Below, piece by piece: positions 9,022-18,337 of a stretch of DNA of 64,000 bases. Under the pieces are notes generated by a model. It was not told where the DNA came from, did not search any database, and worked only from the letters and a program-made list of their open reading frames with translations. The number at the start of each line of letters is the position of its first letter. The first letter of the stretch is position 1. This DNA comes from Novosphingobium sp. UBA6272 (lineage in GTDB: Bacteria > Pseudomonadota > Alphaproteobacteria > Sphingomonadales > Sphingomonadaceae). Both the position numbers and the translations under genes were made by a program. The stretch lies in contig NZ_DJUW01000026.1 of the NCBI RefSeq assembly GCF_002440635.1, forward strand, positions 178,176 through 242,175, written 5' to 3'.

Positions 9022-11854
9022 ACGGCAAGTCGATTTCGGCACGCCAGAGGTCCGCAGCGACACTCTTGTCACCCTGACGATCGATGGTCGCGACGTGACC
9101 GTCCCGGCCGGCACAAGCGTGATGCGTGCCGCCAGCGAATGCGGCGGCTCGATCCCCAGCCTTTGCGCGACCGACAGTGTCAAGGCGTTCGGATCGTGCC
9201 GGATGTGCTTGGTCGAGGTTGACGGGATGCGGGGCACGCCCGCCAGCTGCACCACTCCGGTGGCGCCGGGCATGGTGGTCCACACCCAGACCGAGAAGCT
9301 CGCCCGCCTGCGCAAGGGGGTGATGGAACTCTACATCTCGGACCACCCGCTCGACTGCCTGACCTGCAGCGCCAACAACGACTGCGAACTGCAGGATACC
9401 GCCGCCGAAGTCGGCTTGCGCGATGTGCGTTATGGCTATGACGGCGCGAACCACATGGGCCAGGCCGACGACGTCTCGAACCCCTACTTCGCGTTCGAGC
9501 CCGACAAGTGCATCGCCTGCTCGCGCTGCGTACGCGCCTGTGACGAAGTGCAGGGGACGCTCGCGCTGACCATCGAAGGACGTGGGTTCGAGAGCAAGGT
9601 TCGCGCCGGGCAGGCCGAGGACTCGTTCCTGTCGAGCGACTGCGTCAGCTGCGGTGCCTGCGTCCAAGCCTGCCCCACTTCGGCGCTGATGGAAAAGAGC
9701 GTCAAGGAACTGGGCAAGCCGGAACGGTCCGTAATCACAACCTGCGCCTATTGCGGCGTCGGCTGCACCTTCCGCGCCGAGATGAAGGGCGAACAGCTGG
9801 TCCGCATGGTGCCGTGGAAGGACGGCAAGGCCAATCGCGGGCATTCCTGCGTCAAGGGCCGCTTCGCCTGGGGCTATGCCAATCACCAGGATCGGATCCT
9901 GAACCCGATGATCCGCGACAGCGTGGATGAACCCTGGCGCGAAGTGAGCTGGGAAGAGGCACTCAGCTACACCGCGACCAAGCTCAACGCGATCAAGGCG
10001 CAGCACGGCCCGCGCGCGCTCGGCGGGATCACCTCCAGCCGCTGCACCAACGAGGAGACCTACCTGGTCCAGAAGCTGGTCCGGGCCGGCTTTGGCTCGA
10101 ACAATGTCGATACCTGCGCCCGCGTCTGCCACTCGCCGACTGGCTACGGCCTGTCGAAGACTTTCGGCACCAGCGCCGGGACGCAGGATTTCGACAGCGT
10201 GATGGACGCCGATGTGGTAATGATCATCGGTGCCAACCCCACTGATGGGCATCCCGTGTTCGCCAGCCGGCTGAAGCGGCGGCTGCGCGAAGGTGCCAAG
10301 CTGATCGTGATCGATCCGCGCCGCACAGACATCGTCCGCAGCCCGCATATCGAAGCCGCGCATCACCTCGCGCTCCAGCCCGGCACCAATGTCGCGGTGA
10401 TGACCGCGATGGCGCATGTGATCGTTACCGAAGGCCTGGCCGCCGAAGCGTTCATTCAGGAACGCTGCGAGATCGACGAATACAACGACTGGGCGCGGTT
10501 CGTTTCGGACGAGCGCCACAGCCCAGAGACGCTCGAACCCGTCACCCGCGTTCCGGCCGCAGAACTGCGCGCCGCCGCTCGCCTGTTCGCGACCGGCGGC
10601 AATGGCGCGATCTATTACGGCCTTGGCGTAACCGAGCATTCGCAAGGCAGCTCGACCGTGATGGCGATTGCCAACCTCGCGATGGTCACCGGCAATATCG
10701 GCCGCCGCGGTGTGGGCGTGAACCCGCTGCGCGGACAGAACAATGTCCAGGGCGCCTGTGACATGGGCAGCTTCCCGCACGAATTGCCGGGCTATCGCCA
10801 TATCTCCGAATCGGCCGTGCGCGAGCAGTTCGAGGCCGATTGGGGGGTCGATCTTGATCCCGAACCGGGCCTGCGCATTCCCAATATGCTCGATGCCGCG
10901 CTCGATGGCTCGTTCCGGGCGCTCTACGTGCAGGGTGAGGATATCCTGCAGAGCGACCCCAACACCCATCACGTTGCCGCCGGGCTCAAGGCGATGGAGC
11001 TGGTCATTGTCCATGACCTGTTCCTCAACGAAACCGCCAACTACGCGCACGTCTTCCTTCCGGGTTCGACCTTCCTCGAAAAGGACGGGACCTTCACCAA
11101 CGCCGAGCGCCGGATCCAGATGGTCCGCAAGGTGATGGAACCCGCCAACGGTTATGCCGACTGGGAAGTGACGCAGGAACTGGCCAAGGCGATGGGCCTG
11201 GGCTGGAACTATGCCAATCCGGCCGAGATCATGGACGAGATTGCCCGCCTGACCCCGACATTCGCAGGCGTTTCGCATGCCCGGCTCGATGCCGAAGGAT
11301 CGCTGCAATGGCCGGTCAATGACGCCAATCCCGATGGCAGCCCGATCATGCACGTGGGCGGCTTCGTGCGCGGCAAGGGCAAGTTTATTGTCACCGACTA
11401 TGTGCCGACCGACGAAAAGACCGGCCCGCGCTATCCGCTGCTGCTGACCACCGGCCGCGTGCTCAGCCAGTACAACGTCGGTGCGCAGACCCGGCGCACC
11501 CAGAACAATGTCTGGCATGAGGAAGACGTGCTCGAAATCCACCCGCTCGACGCCGAAAACCGCGGGGTCAAGGATGGGGACTGGGTCCGCCTCGCCAGCC
11601 GCACCGGTGAAACCACCTTGCGCGCCGAAGTCACTGACCGGGTCGCGCCGGGTGTGGTCTATACCACATTCCACCACCCCGCGACCCAAGCCAACGTCGT
11701 CACCACCGACTATTCCGACTGGGCCACCAACTGCCCAGAATACAAGGTCACCGCGGTGCAGGTCCTGCCGAGCAACGGCCCGACCGAATGGCAGGAAACC
11801 TATGCCAGCTGGTCGGAGAAGAGCCGCCGCGTGGCGCGGGTCCCGGCGGAGTAA
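9011..11854 (+). CDS. fdsA: NAD-dependent formate dehydrogenase alpha (molybdenum) subunit
   Basis: Catalytic subunit: formate + NAD+ to CO2 + NADH, in the cytoplasm. The 947-residue product begins with a NuoG-like [2Fe-2S] domain (about 17-95, with GSCRMCLVEV), a His/Cys [4Fe-4S] segment, and a two-cluster ferredoxin domain (CIACSRCVRAC and CVSCGACVQAC). The molybdopterin domain opens with the [4Fe-4S] motif CAYCGVGC (245-252). Cys373-His374 in VCHSPTGYG matches the Mo-ligand Cys and adjacent His of Rhodobacter FdsA. The C-terminal molybdopterin dinucleotide-binding domain ends the protein. Confidence 0.96.
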   Translation: MGYERQVDFGTPEVRSDTLVTLTIDGRDVTVPAGTSVMRAASECGGSIPSLCATDSVKAFGSCRMCLVEVDGMRGTPASCTTPVAPGMVVHTQTEKLARLRKGVMELYISDHPLDCLTCSANNDCELQDTAAEVGLRDVRYGYDGANHMGQADDVSNPYFAFEPDKCIACSRCVRACDEVQGTLALTIEGRGFESKVRAGQAEDSFLSSDCVSCGACVQACPTSALMEKSVKELGKPERSVITTCAYCGVGCTFRAEMKGEQLVRMVPWKDGKANRGHSCVKGRFAWGYANHQDRILNPMIRDSVDEPWREVSWEEALSYTATKLNAIKAQHGPRALGGITSSRCTNEETYLVQKLVRAGFGSNNVDTCARVCHSPTGYGLSKTFGTSAGTQDFDSVMDADVVMIIGANPTDGHPVFASRLKRRLREGAKLIVIDPRRTDIVRSPHIEAAHHLALQPGTNVAVMTAMAHVIVTEGLAAEAFIQERCEIDEYNDWARFVSDERHSPETLEPVTRVPAAELRAAARLFATGGNGAIYYGLGVTEHSQGSSTVMAIANLAMVTGNIGRRGVGVNPLRGQNNVQGACDMGSFPHELPGYRHISESAVREQFEADWGVDLDPEPGLRIPNMLDAALDGSFRALYVQGEDILQSDPNTHHVAAGLKAMELVIVHDLFLNETANYAHVFLPGSTFLEKDGTFTNAERRIQMVRKVMEPANGYADWEVTQELAKAMGLGWNYANPAEIMDEIARLTPTFAGVSHARLDAEGSLQWPVNDANPDGSPIMHVGGFVRGKGKFIVTDYVPTDEKTGPRYPLLLTTGRVLSQYNVGAQTRRTQNNVWHEEDVLEIHPLDAENRGVKDGDWVRLASRTGETTLRAEVTDRVAPGVVYTTFHHPATQANVVTTDYSDWATNCPEYKVTAVQVLPSNGPTEWQETYASWSEKSRRVARVPAE

Positions 11855-11858
11855 GACC

Positions 11859-12062
11859 ATGGATCTCGACCGTTTGACCTACATGGCCAACCAGATCGCC
11901 CGCAACCTCGCCCCCCAGGGCGAGGTGCAAGCGACCGAGCTGACGCTTCAGCACCTGCGCGATTTCTGGGATCCCCGGATGAAAGCTGCGATCCTGTCGG
12001 GGAGCCGCGATGGCCTTGTCCCGATCGCCCGCGCAGCGGTCGACAAGCTCGGTATGGCCTGA
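11859..12062 (+). CDS. fdsD: Formate dehydrogenase delta subunit
   Basis: Small 67-residue protein encoded 4 nt after fdsA, as in other fds operons. The sequence (DRLTYMANQIARN near the start, HLRDFWDPRMK at 32-42) matches the FdsD family: a helical region followed by the conserved FWDPRM motif. FdsD is needed for activity or assembly of the enzyme in Rhodobacter. The frame is open upstream within fdsA, but the ATG at 11859 gives the family length. Confidence 0.9.
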   Translation: MDLDRLTYMANQIARNLAPQGEVQATELTLQHLRDFWDPRMKAAILSGSRDGLVPIARAAVDKLGMA

Positions 12063-12140
12063 TCCGGGCGTGTCGCATTTTCGCAAGCGACAGGGCGGCA
12101 TTTCATTCTAGGTAGGGAACCTCAACTATCGAGGATTCCC

Positions 12141-12653
12141 ATGCGCGCCCGCCTTTTGTTTGCATTCACCGCCGTATCGCTGATCGCCGCCCCCACCCTT
12201 GCGAGGGAAACAGCCGGCCCCAAGGCAAAGATCGCCAAGGTTCTGGCCCGGCAATTGCAGGACGATTTCAACCGTCACAGCCCGGCGGATATCAATGCGG
12301 CGATTGAACCGGTCGATATCAACGCAGACGGTATTCAGGACTGGCAAGTCTCCTGGAACACCTTTGGTCCGGCCTGGTGCGGTACGGGCGGGTGTCGCTA
12401 CCAGCTCTGGCTCGGCCGCAAGAGCGGCATGCCGGTGCGGGTATTCGACCGCCAGATGCGCGGACTGGAGATCGAAAAGCGCGCCGGCCGGATTGTCTTT
12501 GTTTTCGATTTCCACGGGACCGAGTGCGGCGGCACGGGGGCCGAAGCCTGTCCCGGAGAATTCACATGGAGCGCGAAGCGCGGACGGATGGTCTTGCTGC
12601 CAACCCCTGCCCGGCGCACCTCGATGGCCGCGCCGATCCGGCCGTTCGGCTGA
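12141..12653 (+). CDS. Exported protein of unknown function
   Basis: The 170-residue product starts with a signal peptide (MRARLLFAFTAVSLIAAPTLA) after the sequence GAGGATTCCC. The mature part contains DINADGIQDWQVSW, a calcium-loop-like segment, and four Cys (CGTGGC and CGGTGAEAC), so disulfides in the periplasm are likely. I do not recognise a family. It lies between fdsD and the DUF3604 genes, with 78 nt of non-coding DNA before it that hold a weak dyad (TGTCGC/GCGACA at 12069-12090). Confidence 0.7.
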   Translation: MRARLLFAFTAVSLIAAPTLARETAGPKAKIAKVLARQLQDDFNRHSPADINAAIEPVDINADGIQDWQVSWNTFGPAWCGTGGCRYQLWLGRKSGMPVRVFDRQMRGLEIEKRAGRIVFVFDFHGTECGGTGAEACPGEFTWSAKRGRMVLLPTPARRTSMAAPIRPFG

Positions 12654-12749
12654 CCCAACCACACAATCGCGGAGAATCGCGCTCTCCCCGCTTGACCTGT
12701 GCTTACAGCGTGGCAAGTTGCCAATGAAAACGGGATGAGGGGTTGGAGG

Positions 12750-14633
12750 ATGCGCAAAACAACTGCGCTGGCGGCGATGCTGCTGGCTACGAGTGCGTTG
12801 ATCGGCGGCTGCGACCAGGTCAAGCAGGTCGTCACCGGCCAGAGCGAGGTCAAGGAAGCACCCTATCCGGAGCGGGTCTATTGGGGCGATACCCACCTTC
12901 ACACCGCCAACTCGCCCGATGCCTTTGGCTTCGGCAACCGCCTGGAGCCCGAAGCCGCGCTGCGCTTTGCCAAGGGTGAGGAAGTAACCTCGTCCACCGG
13001 AATCAAGGCCAAGCTGGCCCGCCCGCTCGATTTCCTGGTGATCACCGATCACTCTGACGGTTTCGCCTCGATCAAGGATCTCTACAACGCCCCGCGCAGC
13101 TTCATCACTCATCCCACTATGCTGCGCTGGTATGACATGATGCACGAAAGCCCCGAGCAGTCGATCAAGGCCGTGGGCGAGATCATCGATGCCAAGGCCA
13201 AGAACAACCTGCCCCCCGAACTGCTCAATCCCGAAGGCGCGGCAGAGCGGCTCAAGAACAACTGGCGCGCGCACATTGCAACGGTGGAGCGCTATAACGA
13301 TCCCGGTAATTTCACTGCCTTCCTCGGTTTCGAATATACCCTGATGAACCGGGGCAACAATCTGCACCGCAACGTGATCTTCCGCGATGGCGGTAACCGT
13401 GTGGCACAGGTCTTGCCGATCGCATCGAACAACACGATCGTCCCTGATGGCCTGTGGGACTATCTGGACGCTTACGAAAAGAAAACCGGCGGCAAGGCGC
13501 TGACCATTCCGCACAATTCGAACCTCTCCAATGGCGAGATGTTCATGCTGACCGATCCGTCGGGCGGTCCGATGAGCGCCGAATATGCCCGCCGCCGCGC
13601 CGCACGTGAACCGATCGTCGAAATTACCCAGATCAAGGGCGACAGCGAAAGCCATCCGTTCATGTCGCCCAATGATGAATTCGCCAGCTATGGCGATGCC
13701 GGCTGGGAACTGGGCAACCTCGATTTCTCGGAAAAGACCACGCCCGATATGCAGCCGGGCTCCTACGTTCGTGAGGCGCTGAAGCGCGGCTTGCTGATCC
13801 AGCAGCGAACCGGCGAGAACCCTTACAAATACGGCGTGATCGGCTCGACCGACTCGCATACCTCGCTGTCGACGGCCGATGACGACAACTTCTTCGGCAA
13901 GCACCCGGGCGCAGAACCATCCGACAAGCGGGTAACGCGGTCCCAGGGGCTTGGCCGGCATGACGAGCGCCAGGGCTGGAACTACCTCTCCAGCGGCTAT
14001 GCTGCGGTCTGGGCAACGGCCAACACCCGCGCGGCGATCTTCGATGCGATGATGCGCAAGGAGGTCTACGCCACCACCGGCCCGCGGATGGTGCTGCGGG
14101 TGTTCGGCGGCTGGGATTTCAAGGCTGACGACCTGAAGAGTGACTGGGTCAAGGCGGGCTACCAGCGCGGCGTGCCGATGGGCGGTACGCTGAAGGCCGG
14201 CAGTGGCGTGCCGAGCTTCGTGATCTCAGCGCTGAAGGACCCGCAGGGTGCCAACCTTGACCGGGTCCAGGTGGTCAAGGGCTGGGTCGATGCCAGCGGC
14301 CAGGCGCAGGAAAAGATCTTCGATGTCGTCTGGTCGGACATGGACAAGCGCGCGGCAGTGGGCGGCAAGGTCCCGGCAGTCGGCGATACGGTCGATACCG
14401 CGACCGCAACTTACCAGAACAGCATCGGCGCGCCGAGCCTGGCCACGGTCTGGAGCGATCCCGAATTCGATCCGAAGCAGCGTGCGTTCTACTACGTCCG
14501 CGTTCTCGAGATCCCGACGCCAAGCTGGGTCAACTACGATATGGTCCGCTTCAAGCTGACGCTCGATCCCAAGATCCCGCTCAAACAGCAGGAACGCGGC
14601 TACACCTCGCCGATCTGGTACAACCCCGCCTAG
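12750..14633 (+). CDS. DUF3604 lipoprotein, copy 1
   Basis: Member of the DUF3604 family of periplasmic or outer-membrane lipoproteins, of unknown activity; the DTHLHT motif near the N-terminus resembles the metal site of PHP-type hydrolases. In-frame starts exist at 12699 and 12735, but the ATG at 12750 follows AGGGG at a 7-nt distance, starts a lipoprotein signal peptide (lipobox IGGC), and gives 627 residues, the same as the next gene. The two proteins align over their whole length, so this is a tandem duplication. Partners downstream are a parvulin-like protein and HupE/UreJ. Confidence 0.88.
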   Translation: MRKTTALAAMLLATSALIGGCDQVKQVVTGQSEVKEAPYPERVYWGDTHLHTANSPDAFGFGNRLEPEAALRFAKGEEVTSSTGIKAKLARPLDFLVITDHSDGFASIKDLYNAPRSFITHPTMLRWYDMMHESPEQSIKAVGEIIDAKAKNNLPPELLNPEGAAERLKNNWRAHIATVERYNDPGNFTAFLGFEYTLMNRGNNLHRNVIFRDGGNRVAQVLPIASNNTIVPDGLWDYLDAYEKKTGGKALTIPHNSNLSNGEMFMLTDPSGGPMSAEYARRRAAREPIVEITQIKGDSESHPFMSPNDEFASYGDAGWELGNLDFSEKTTPDMQPGSYVREALKRGLLIQQRTGENPYKYGVIGSTDSHTSLSTADDDNFFGKHPGAEPSDKRVTRSQGLGRHDERQGWNYLSSGYAAVWATANTRAAIFDAMMRKEVYATTGPRMVLRVFGGWDFKADDLKSDWVKAGYQRGVPMGGTLKAGSGVPSFVISALKDPQGANLDRVQVVKGWVDASGQAQEKIFDVVWSDMDKRAAVGGKVPAVGDTVDTATATYQNSIGAPSLATVWSDPEFDPKQRAFYYVRVLEIPTPSWVNYDMVRFKLTLDPKIPLKQQERGYTSPIWYNPA

Positions 14634-14644
14634 GAGACAGACCC

Positions 14645-16528
14645 ATGCGCAAAGCGATTGTCAGTGCAGCGCTGCTGCTGGCCTCCACCGCTCTTGTTAC
14701 CGGCTGCGACAAGCTGGGCCAGGCAGGGGGCGGTAAGGCCGAGGTGAAGAACACTGCTTATCCCGAGCAGGTATTCTGGGGAGATACGCACCTCCACACC
14801 AGCAACTCGGTCGACGCCTTCGGGTTCGGTAACCGGCTCGATCCCGAAGCGGCACTGCGTTTTGCCCGGGGCGAAGAGGTGGAATCAACCACCGGAGTGA
14901 AGGCCAAGCTGGCCCGCCCACTCGACTTCCTGGTGATCAGCGACCATGCCGAAAACATCGGTGCAACCAAGGCGCTTTACGAAGCCCCACGGATCATGAT
15001 CAAGGACCCTACCGCGCTGCGCTGGTACGACATGATGCACGAGGGTCCCGAAGGATCGATGAAGGCGGTTGGCGAAATGCTGGCTGCACGCGCTGGAGGT
15101 ACCTTCCCCCCCGCCCTCAACGATCCGGTTCGCGGTAAGGAGCGGATGCGCAAGCTGTGGGATTCGCATCTCGACACCGTCGAGGACTACAATGAGCCGG
15201 GCAAGTTCACCGCCTTCATGGGCTTTGAATATACCTTGATGCAGACCGGCAATAACCTTCACCGCAACGTGATCTTCCGCGATGGCAAGGACCGGGTCGG
15301 CAAAATCATGCCCTGGGATCCCGAAGGCACGTTGTGGCCGGACGATCTTTGGACCAAGATGGAAACCTATGAAAAGGAGACCGGCGGCAAGGTGCTGGCG
15401 ATCCCGCACAACGGCAACCTCTCGAACGGGCTGATGTGGATGATGACCGAGCCCAATGGGGGCCCGATCACCGCCGAATATGCCCGCCGCCGCGCGCTGC
15501 ACGAACCGATCGCCGAAATCACCCAGATCAAGGGTGACAGCGAAGCCCATCCGTTCATGTCGCCCAACGACGAATTCGCCGGTTATGGAACGTCCGGCTG
15601 GGACCAGGCCAATCTGCTTGGCAACATCAAGACCAAGCAGAGCGACCTGCCCGGCTCCTATGCCCGCGAAGCCCTGAAACGCGGGCTGCTGATCGAACAG
15701 CGCACCGGGGTGAACCCCTACAAGTTCGGGGTGATCGGATCGACCGATAGTCACACTTCGCTGTCCACCCCCGAAGAGAACAACTTCTTCGGCAAGCACG
15801 CGGGGGTTGAACCATCCCCCAAGCGGGCGACAGCCGGATTCGTCCCGGGTGTCAATTCCGGGCGAATGAACTGGCAAAGCCTGGCCAGCGGCTATGCCGC
15901 GGTCTGGGCCACCAGCAACACCCGCGAGGCGATTTTCGATGCGATGATGCGGCGCGAAGTCTATGCCACCACCGGCCCGCGGATGACCGTGCGGATGTTC
16001 GGCGGCTGGGACTTCAAGGCTGACGATCTCAAAGGAGACTGGGTCAAGGCCGGCTATGCCCGCGGCGTGCCGATGGGCGGCGAGCTCAAGGCTGGATCGG
16101 GCAAGCCAGCCTTTCTGATCTCGGCACTGAAGGACCCGCAGGACGGGAATCTGGACCGGGTTCAGGTGATCAAGGGCTGGGTCGATGTCGCCGGGCAGGC
16201 CCACGAGAAGGTCTTCGACGTCGTCTGGTCCGACATGGACAAACGCGTTGCCGCAGGCGGTAAGGTCCCGGCGGTTGGCGATACGGTCGACGTGACAACC
16301 GCGACCTACCAGAACACCATCGGCGCACCGAGCCTGGCCACCGTCTGGACCGATCCCGAGTTCGATCCCAAGCAGCGGGCGTTCTACTACGTCCGGGTGT
16401 TGCAGATCCCGACGCCGACCTGGATGACCTACGACATGGTCAAGTACAAGCTGACCCTGCCGCCGGAAATTCCGCTCAAGCATCAGGAACGCGCCTATAC
16501 CTCGGCGATCTGGTACAACCCCGCCTGA
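14645..16528 (+). CDS. DUF3604 lipoprotein, copy 2
   Basis: A 627-residue paralogue of the preceding protein, starting 11 nt after its stop with GGAGACAG in front of the ATG. It has a lipoprotein signal peptide (MRKAIVSAALLLASTALVTGC) and the same WGDTHLHT motif, PHNGNLSNG and GSTDSHTS segments. The copies differ most in the region just after the DTHLHT domain (about residues 85-170) and near residues 320-330. Substrate unknown. The next gene starts one base after the stop. Confidence 0.88.
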   Translation: MRKAIVSAALLLASTALVTGCDKLGQAGGGKAEVKNTAYPEQVFWGDTHLHTSNSVDAFGFGNRLDPEAALRFARGEEVESTTGVKAKLARPLDFLVISDHAENIGATKALYEAPRIMIKDPTALRWYDMMHEGPEGSMKAVGEMLAARAGGTFPPALNDPVRGKERMRKLWDSHLDTVEDYNEPGKFTAFMGFEYTLMQTGNNLHRNVIFRDGKDRVGKIMPWDPEGTLWPDDLWTKMETYEKETGGKVLAIPHNGNLSNGLMWMMTEPNGGPITAEYARRRALHEPIAEITQIKGDSEAHPFMSPNDEFAGYGTSGWDQANLLGNIKTKQSDLPGSYAREALKRGLLIEQRTGVNPYKFGVIGSTDSHTSLSTPEENNFFGKHAGVEPSPKRATAGFVPGVNSGRMNWQSLASGYAAVWATSNTREAIFDAMMRREVYATTGPRMTVRMFGGWDFKADDLKGDWVKAGYARGVPMGGELKAGSGKPAFLISALKDPQDGNLDRVQVIKGWVDVAGQAHEKVFDVVWSDMDKRVAAGGKVPAVGDTVDVTTATYQNTIGAPSLATVWTDPEFDPKQRAFYYVRVLQIPTPTWMTYDMVKYKLTLPPEIPLKHQERAYTSAIWYNPA

Positions 16529-16529
16529 C

Positions 16530-17357
16530 ATGGCTTTAAAAGATTCGGCCCGGCGGCTCCTGCGCGAGCCGCTGGTGCATTTCCTGATCGCCGGCGCGCT
16601 CGTTTTCACGCTGCTGTCCGGCCGCGCGCCCGATCTGGGCGAGCGGCGGATCGTGGTCGACGAACGGGTGGTCGGCGCGCTGGTCGGCCGGTTCTATGAC
16701 AGTTTCCGGCGGATGCCGACCAAGGACGAGACCGACGGACTGATCCGTGATTGGGTAGCCGACCAGGTCTATTACCGCGAAGCGCTCAGCCTTGGTCTTG
16801 ACGAAGGCGATGAAGTCGTCGTCCGGCGGATGCGGCGCAAGATGGAGGCGATGGCGGTCGCCGATGCCGAAACCAAGACCCCCAGCGATGCCGAACTGCA
16901 GGCGCTGATCGACAAGGACCCGGCCCGCTATGCCGAGGATCCGCAGACAAGCTTCGAACAGGTTTATATCGGTGCCGATACGCCGCAGAACCGCAGCATG
17001 GCCGAAGTTCAGCTGGCGCGGTTGCGCAAGGGCGAGGCGGTTTCCGGACCGCCCATCCCCATCCCCGCGCGCTTCGACAAGGCGAGCGGCCACGAGATAT
17101 CGAGCGCGTTTGGCGACGAGTTCACCCTTGGCCTGCGTAATGTCGCACCGGGGCAATGGACTGGTCCGATTGCCTCGGGGCTCGGGCTGCACCTGGTAAA
17201 GGTCAGCGCGCGCGGCGCGTCGCAGCAGCCGGTGCTGTCCAAGGTCCGCCAGCGGGTTGAGAACGACTGGCGCGCCGCAGCCACCGCCCGGGCCCAGGCC
17301 GAAGCCTATGCGCGGATGCTGAAGGGCTATGACGTGGTGATCGAGCTGCCCAAGTGA
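16530..17357 (+). CDS. Membrane-anchored peptidylprolyl isomerase-like protein (PpiC/SurA type)
   Basis: The 275-residue product has an N-terminal transmembrane segment (about 14-31), a charged helical region rich in R/E (residues 45-110) and a parvulin-like domain (SFEQVYIG, then IASGLGLHLVKVS near 220-232). It resembles periplasmic PpiC/SurA-type foldases found beside HupE/UreJ genes. It overlaps the next gene by 4 nt (GTGA) and is 1 nt from the DUF3604 gene, so all are probably one transcript. The parvulin active-site residues are not clearly conserved, so isomerase activity is uncertain. Confidence 0.75.
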   Translation: MALKDSARRLLREPLVHFLIAGALVFTLLSGRAPDLGERRIVVDERVVGALVGRFYDSFRRMPTKDETDGLIRDWVADQVYYREALSLGLDEGDEVVVRRMRRKMEAMAVADAETKTPSDAELQALIDKDPARYAEDPQTSFEQVYIGADTPQNRSMAEVQLARLRKGEAVSGPPIPIPARFDKASGHEISSAFGDEFTLGLRNVAPGQWTGPIASGLGLHLVKVSARGASQQPVLSKVRQRVENDWRAAATARAQAEAYARMLKGYDVVIELPK

Positions 17358-18337
17358 CGCGGCTGCTGCGCCTCGTCCTGGCCTTGTTCGCGGCGCTGCT
17401 GGCCCTTCCCGCCCATGCCGACGAACTGCGGCCAGGCTACCTCGAATTCAGCCAGCAGGATGCGCAGCACTGGAAGCTGGTCTGGAAGGCGCCGGTGCTC
17501 GGCGGTCTCGCCACCCGCACTAGGCCGGCCTTCCCCGATTTCTGCACCCAGTCCCCGCCACAGGCGCGGGTCGAAGGACTGGTGCTGGTCGCAGAAAGCC
17601 GGCTCACCTGCAGCAAGGATCTCGCCGGATCGCGGGTCGGCCTCGCTGGCATGGACGCCGCCTTCACCGATGCGCTCCTCCGGGTCGCGCCGCTGGGCCG
17701 TCCGGTCCAGGCCGCGCGGCTGACGCAGGACAAGGCGATGGTCGAGATCGCGCTGGTTCCCGATGGCTGGGAAGTGGCGCGCAGTTACTTCGTGCTGGGG
17801 ATCATCCATATCCTCGAAGGCTATGACCACCTGTTGTTCGTGATCGCGCTGGTGCTGCTGATCGGCCGGTTCGGCATGGTAGTCAAAGCCGCGACCGCCT
17901 TTACCGTGGCGCACTCGATCACGCTGGTCGGCTCGACCCTCGGGCTCGTCGGGCTGGCCCAGGCCCCGGTCGAGGCGCTGATCGCGCTATCGATCGTGTT
18001 TCTGGCGGTGGAGATCGTGAAACAGAACCCGGAGGCGCCCAATCTGGCCGAACGCGCACCATGGATCGTCGCCTTCCTGTTCGGTCTGATCCACGGCTTC
18101 GGCTTTGCCGGAGCGCTGCGCGAGATCGGCCTGCCCGAGAGCGACGTGCCGACCGCGCTGCTGACCTTCAACCTTGGCGTCGAGGCCGGGCAACTGGTGA
18201 TCGTCGCGGCGGTGATGCTGGCAATCACGGCGCTGCGCCGCTTTGCCCCAAAGCAGCTGCGCCCCGCAACCGTGGTCAGTACCTATGCAATTGGCATCAC
18301 TGCCAGCTTCTGGTTCATCGAGCGGCTGATCGGGTGA
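17354..18337 (+). CDS. HupE/UreJ family membrane protein
   Basis: The 327-residue product has a signal peptide (ends PAHA), a periplasmic domain of about 115 residues, then about six transmembrane helices. The HupE-type metal motif is present as His152-X5-Asp158-His159, and GLIHGFGFA contains His247. HupE and UreJ proteins carry nickel or related metals; the extended periplasmic domain seen here is the variant usually next to DUF3604 or parvulin genes and its cargo is unknown. GTG start, overlapping the previous gene; its stop overlaps the next start. Confidence 0.85.
   Translation: MTRLLRLVLALFAALLALPAHADELRPGYLEFSQQDAQHWKLVWKAPVLGGLATRTRPAFPDFCTQSPPQARVEGLVLVAESRLTCSKDLAGSRVGLAGMDAAFTDALLRVAPLGRPVQAARLTQDKAMVEIALVPDGWEVARSYFVLGIIHILEGYDHLLFVIALVLLIGRFGMVVKAATAFTVAHSITLVGSTLGLVGLAQAPVEALIALSIVFLAVEIVKQNPEAPNLAERAPWIVAFLFGLIHGFGFAGALREIGLPESDVPTALLTFNLGVEAGQLVIVAAVMLAITALRRFAPKQLRPATVVSTYAIGITASFWFIERLIG

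Noticed and set aside
8972..11860. A 962-codon open frame on the minus strand opposite fdsA
   Set aside because: The plus strand encodes a clear formate dehydrogenase with all cluster motifs. Long antisense frames are common in GC-rich coding DNA and this one has no domain.
12069..12090. Terminator after fdsD
   Set aside because: TGTCGC/GCGACA forms a short stem with a long loop and no T-tract.
12699..12749. Upstream starts of the first DUF3604 gene
   Set aside because: A start at 12750 gives the same length as the paralogue and a proper lipoprotein signal.
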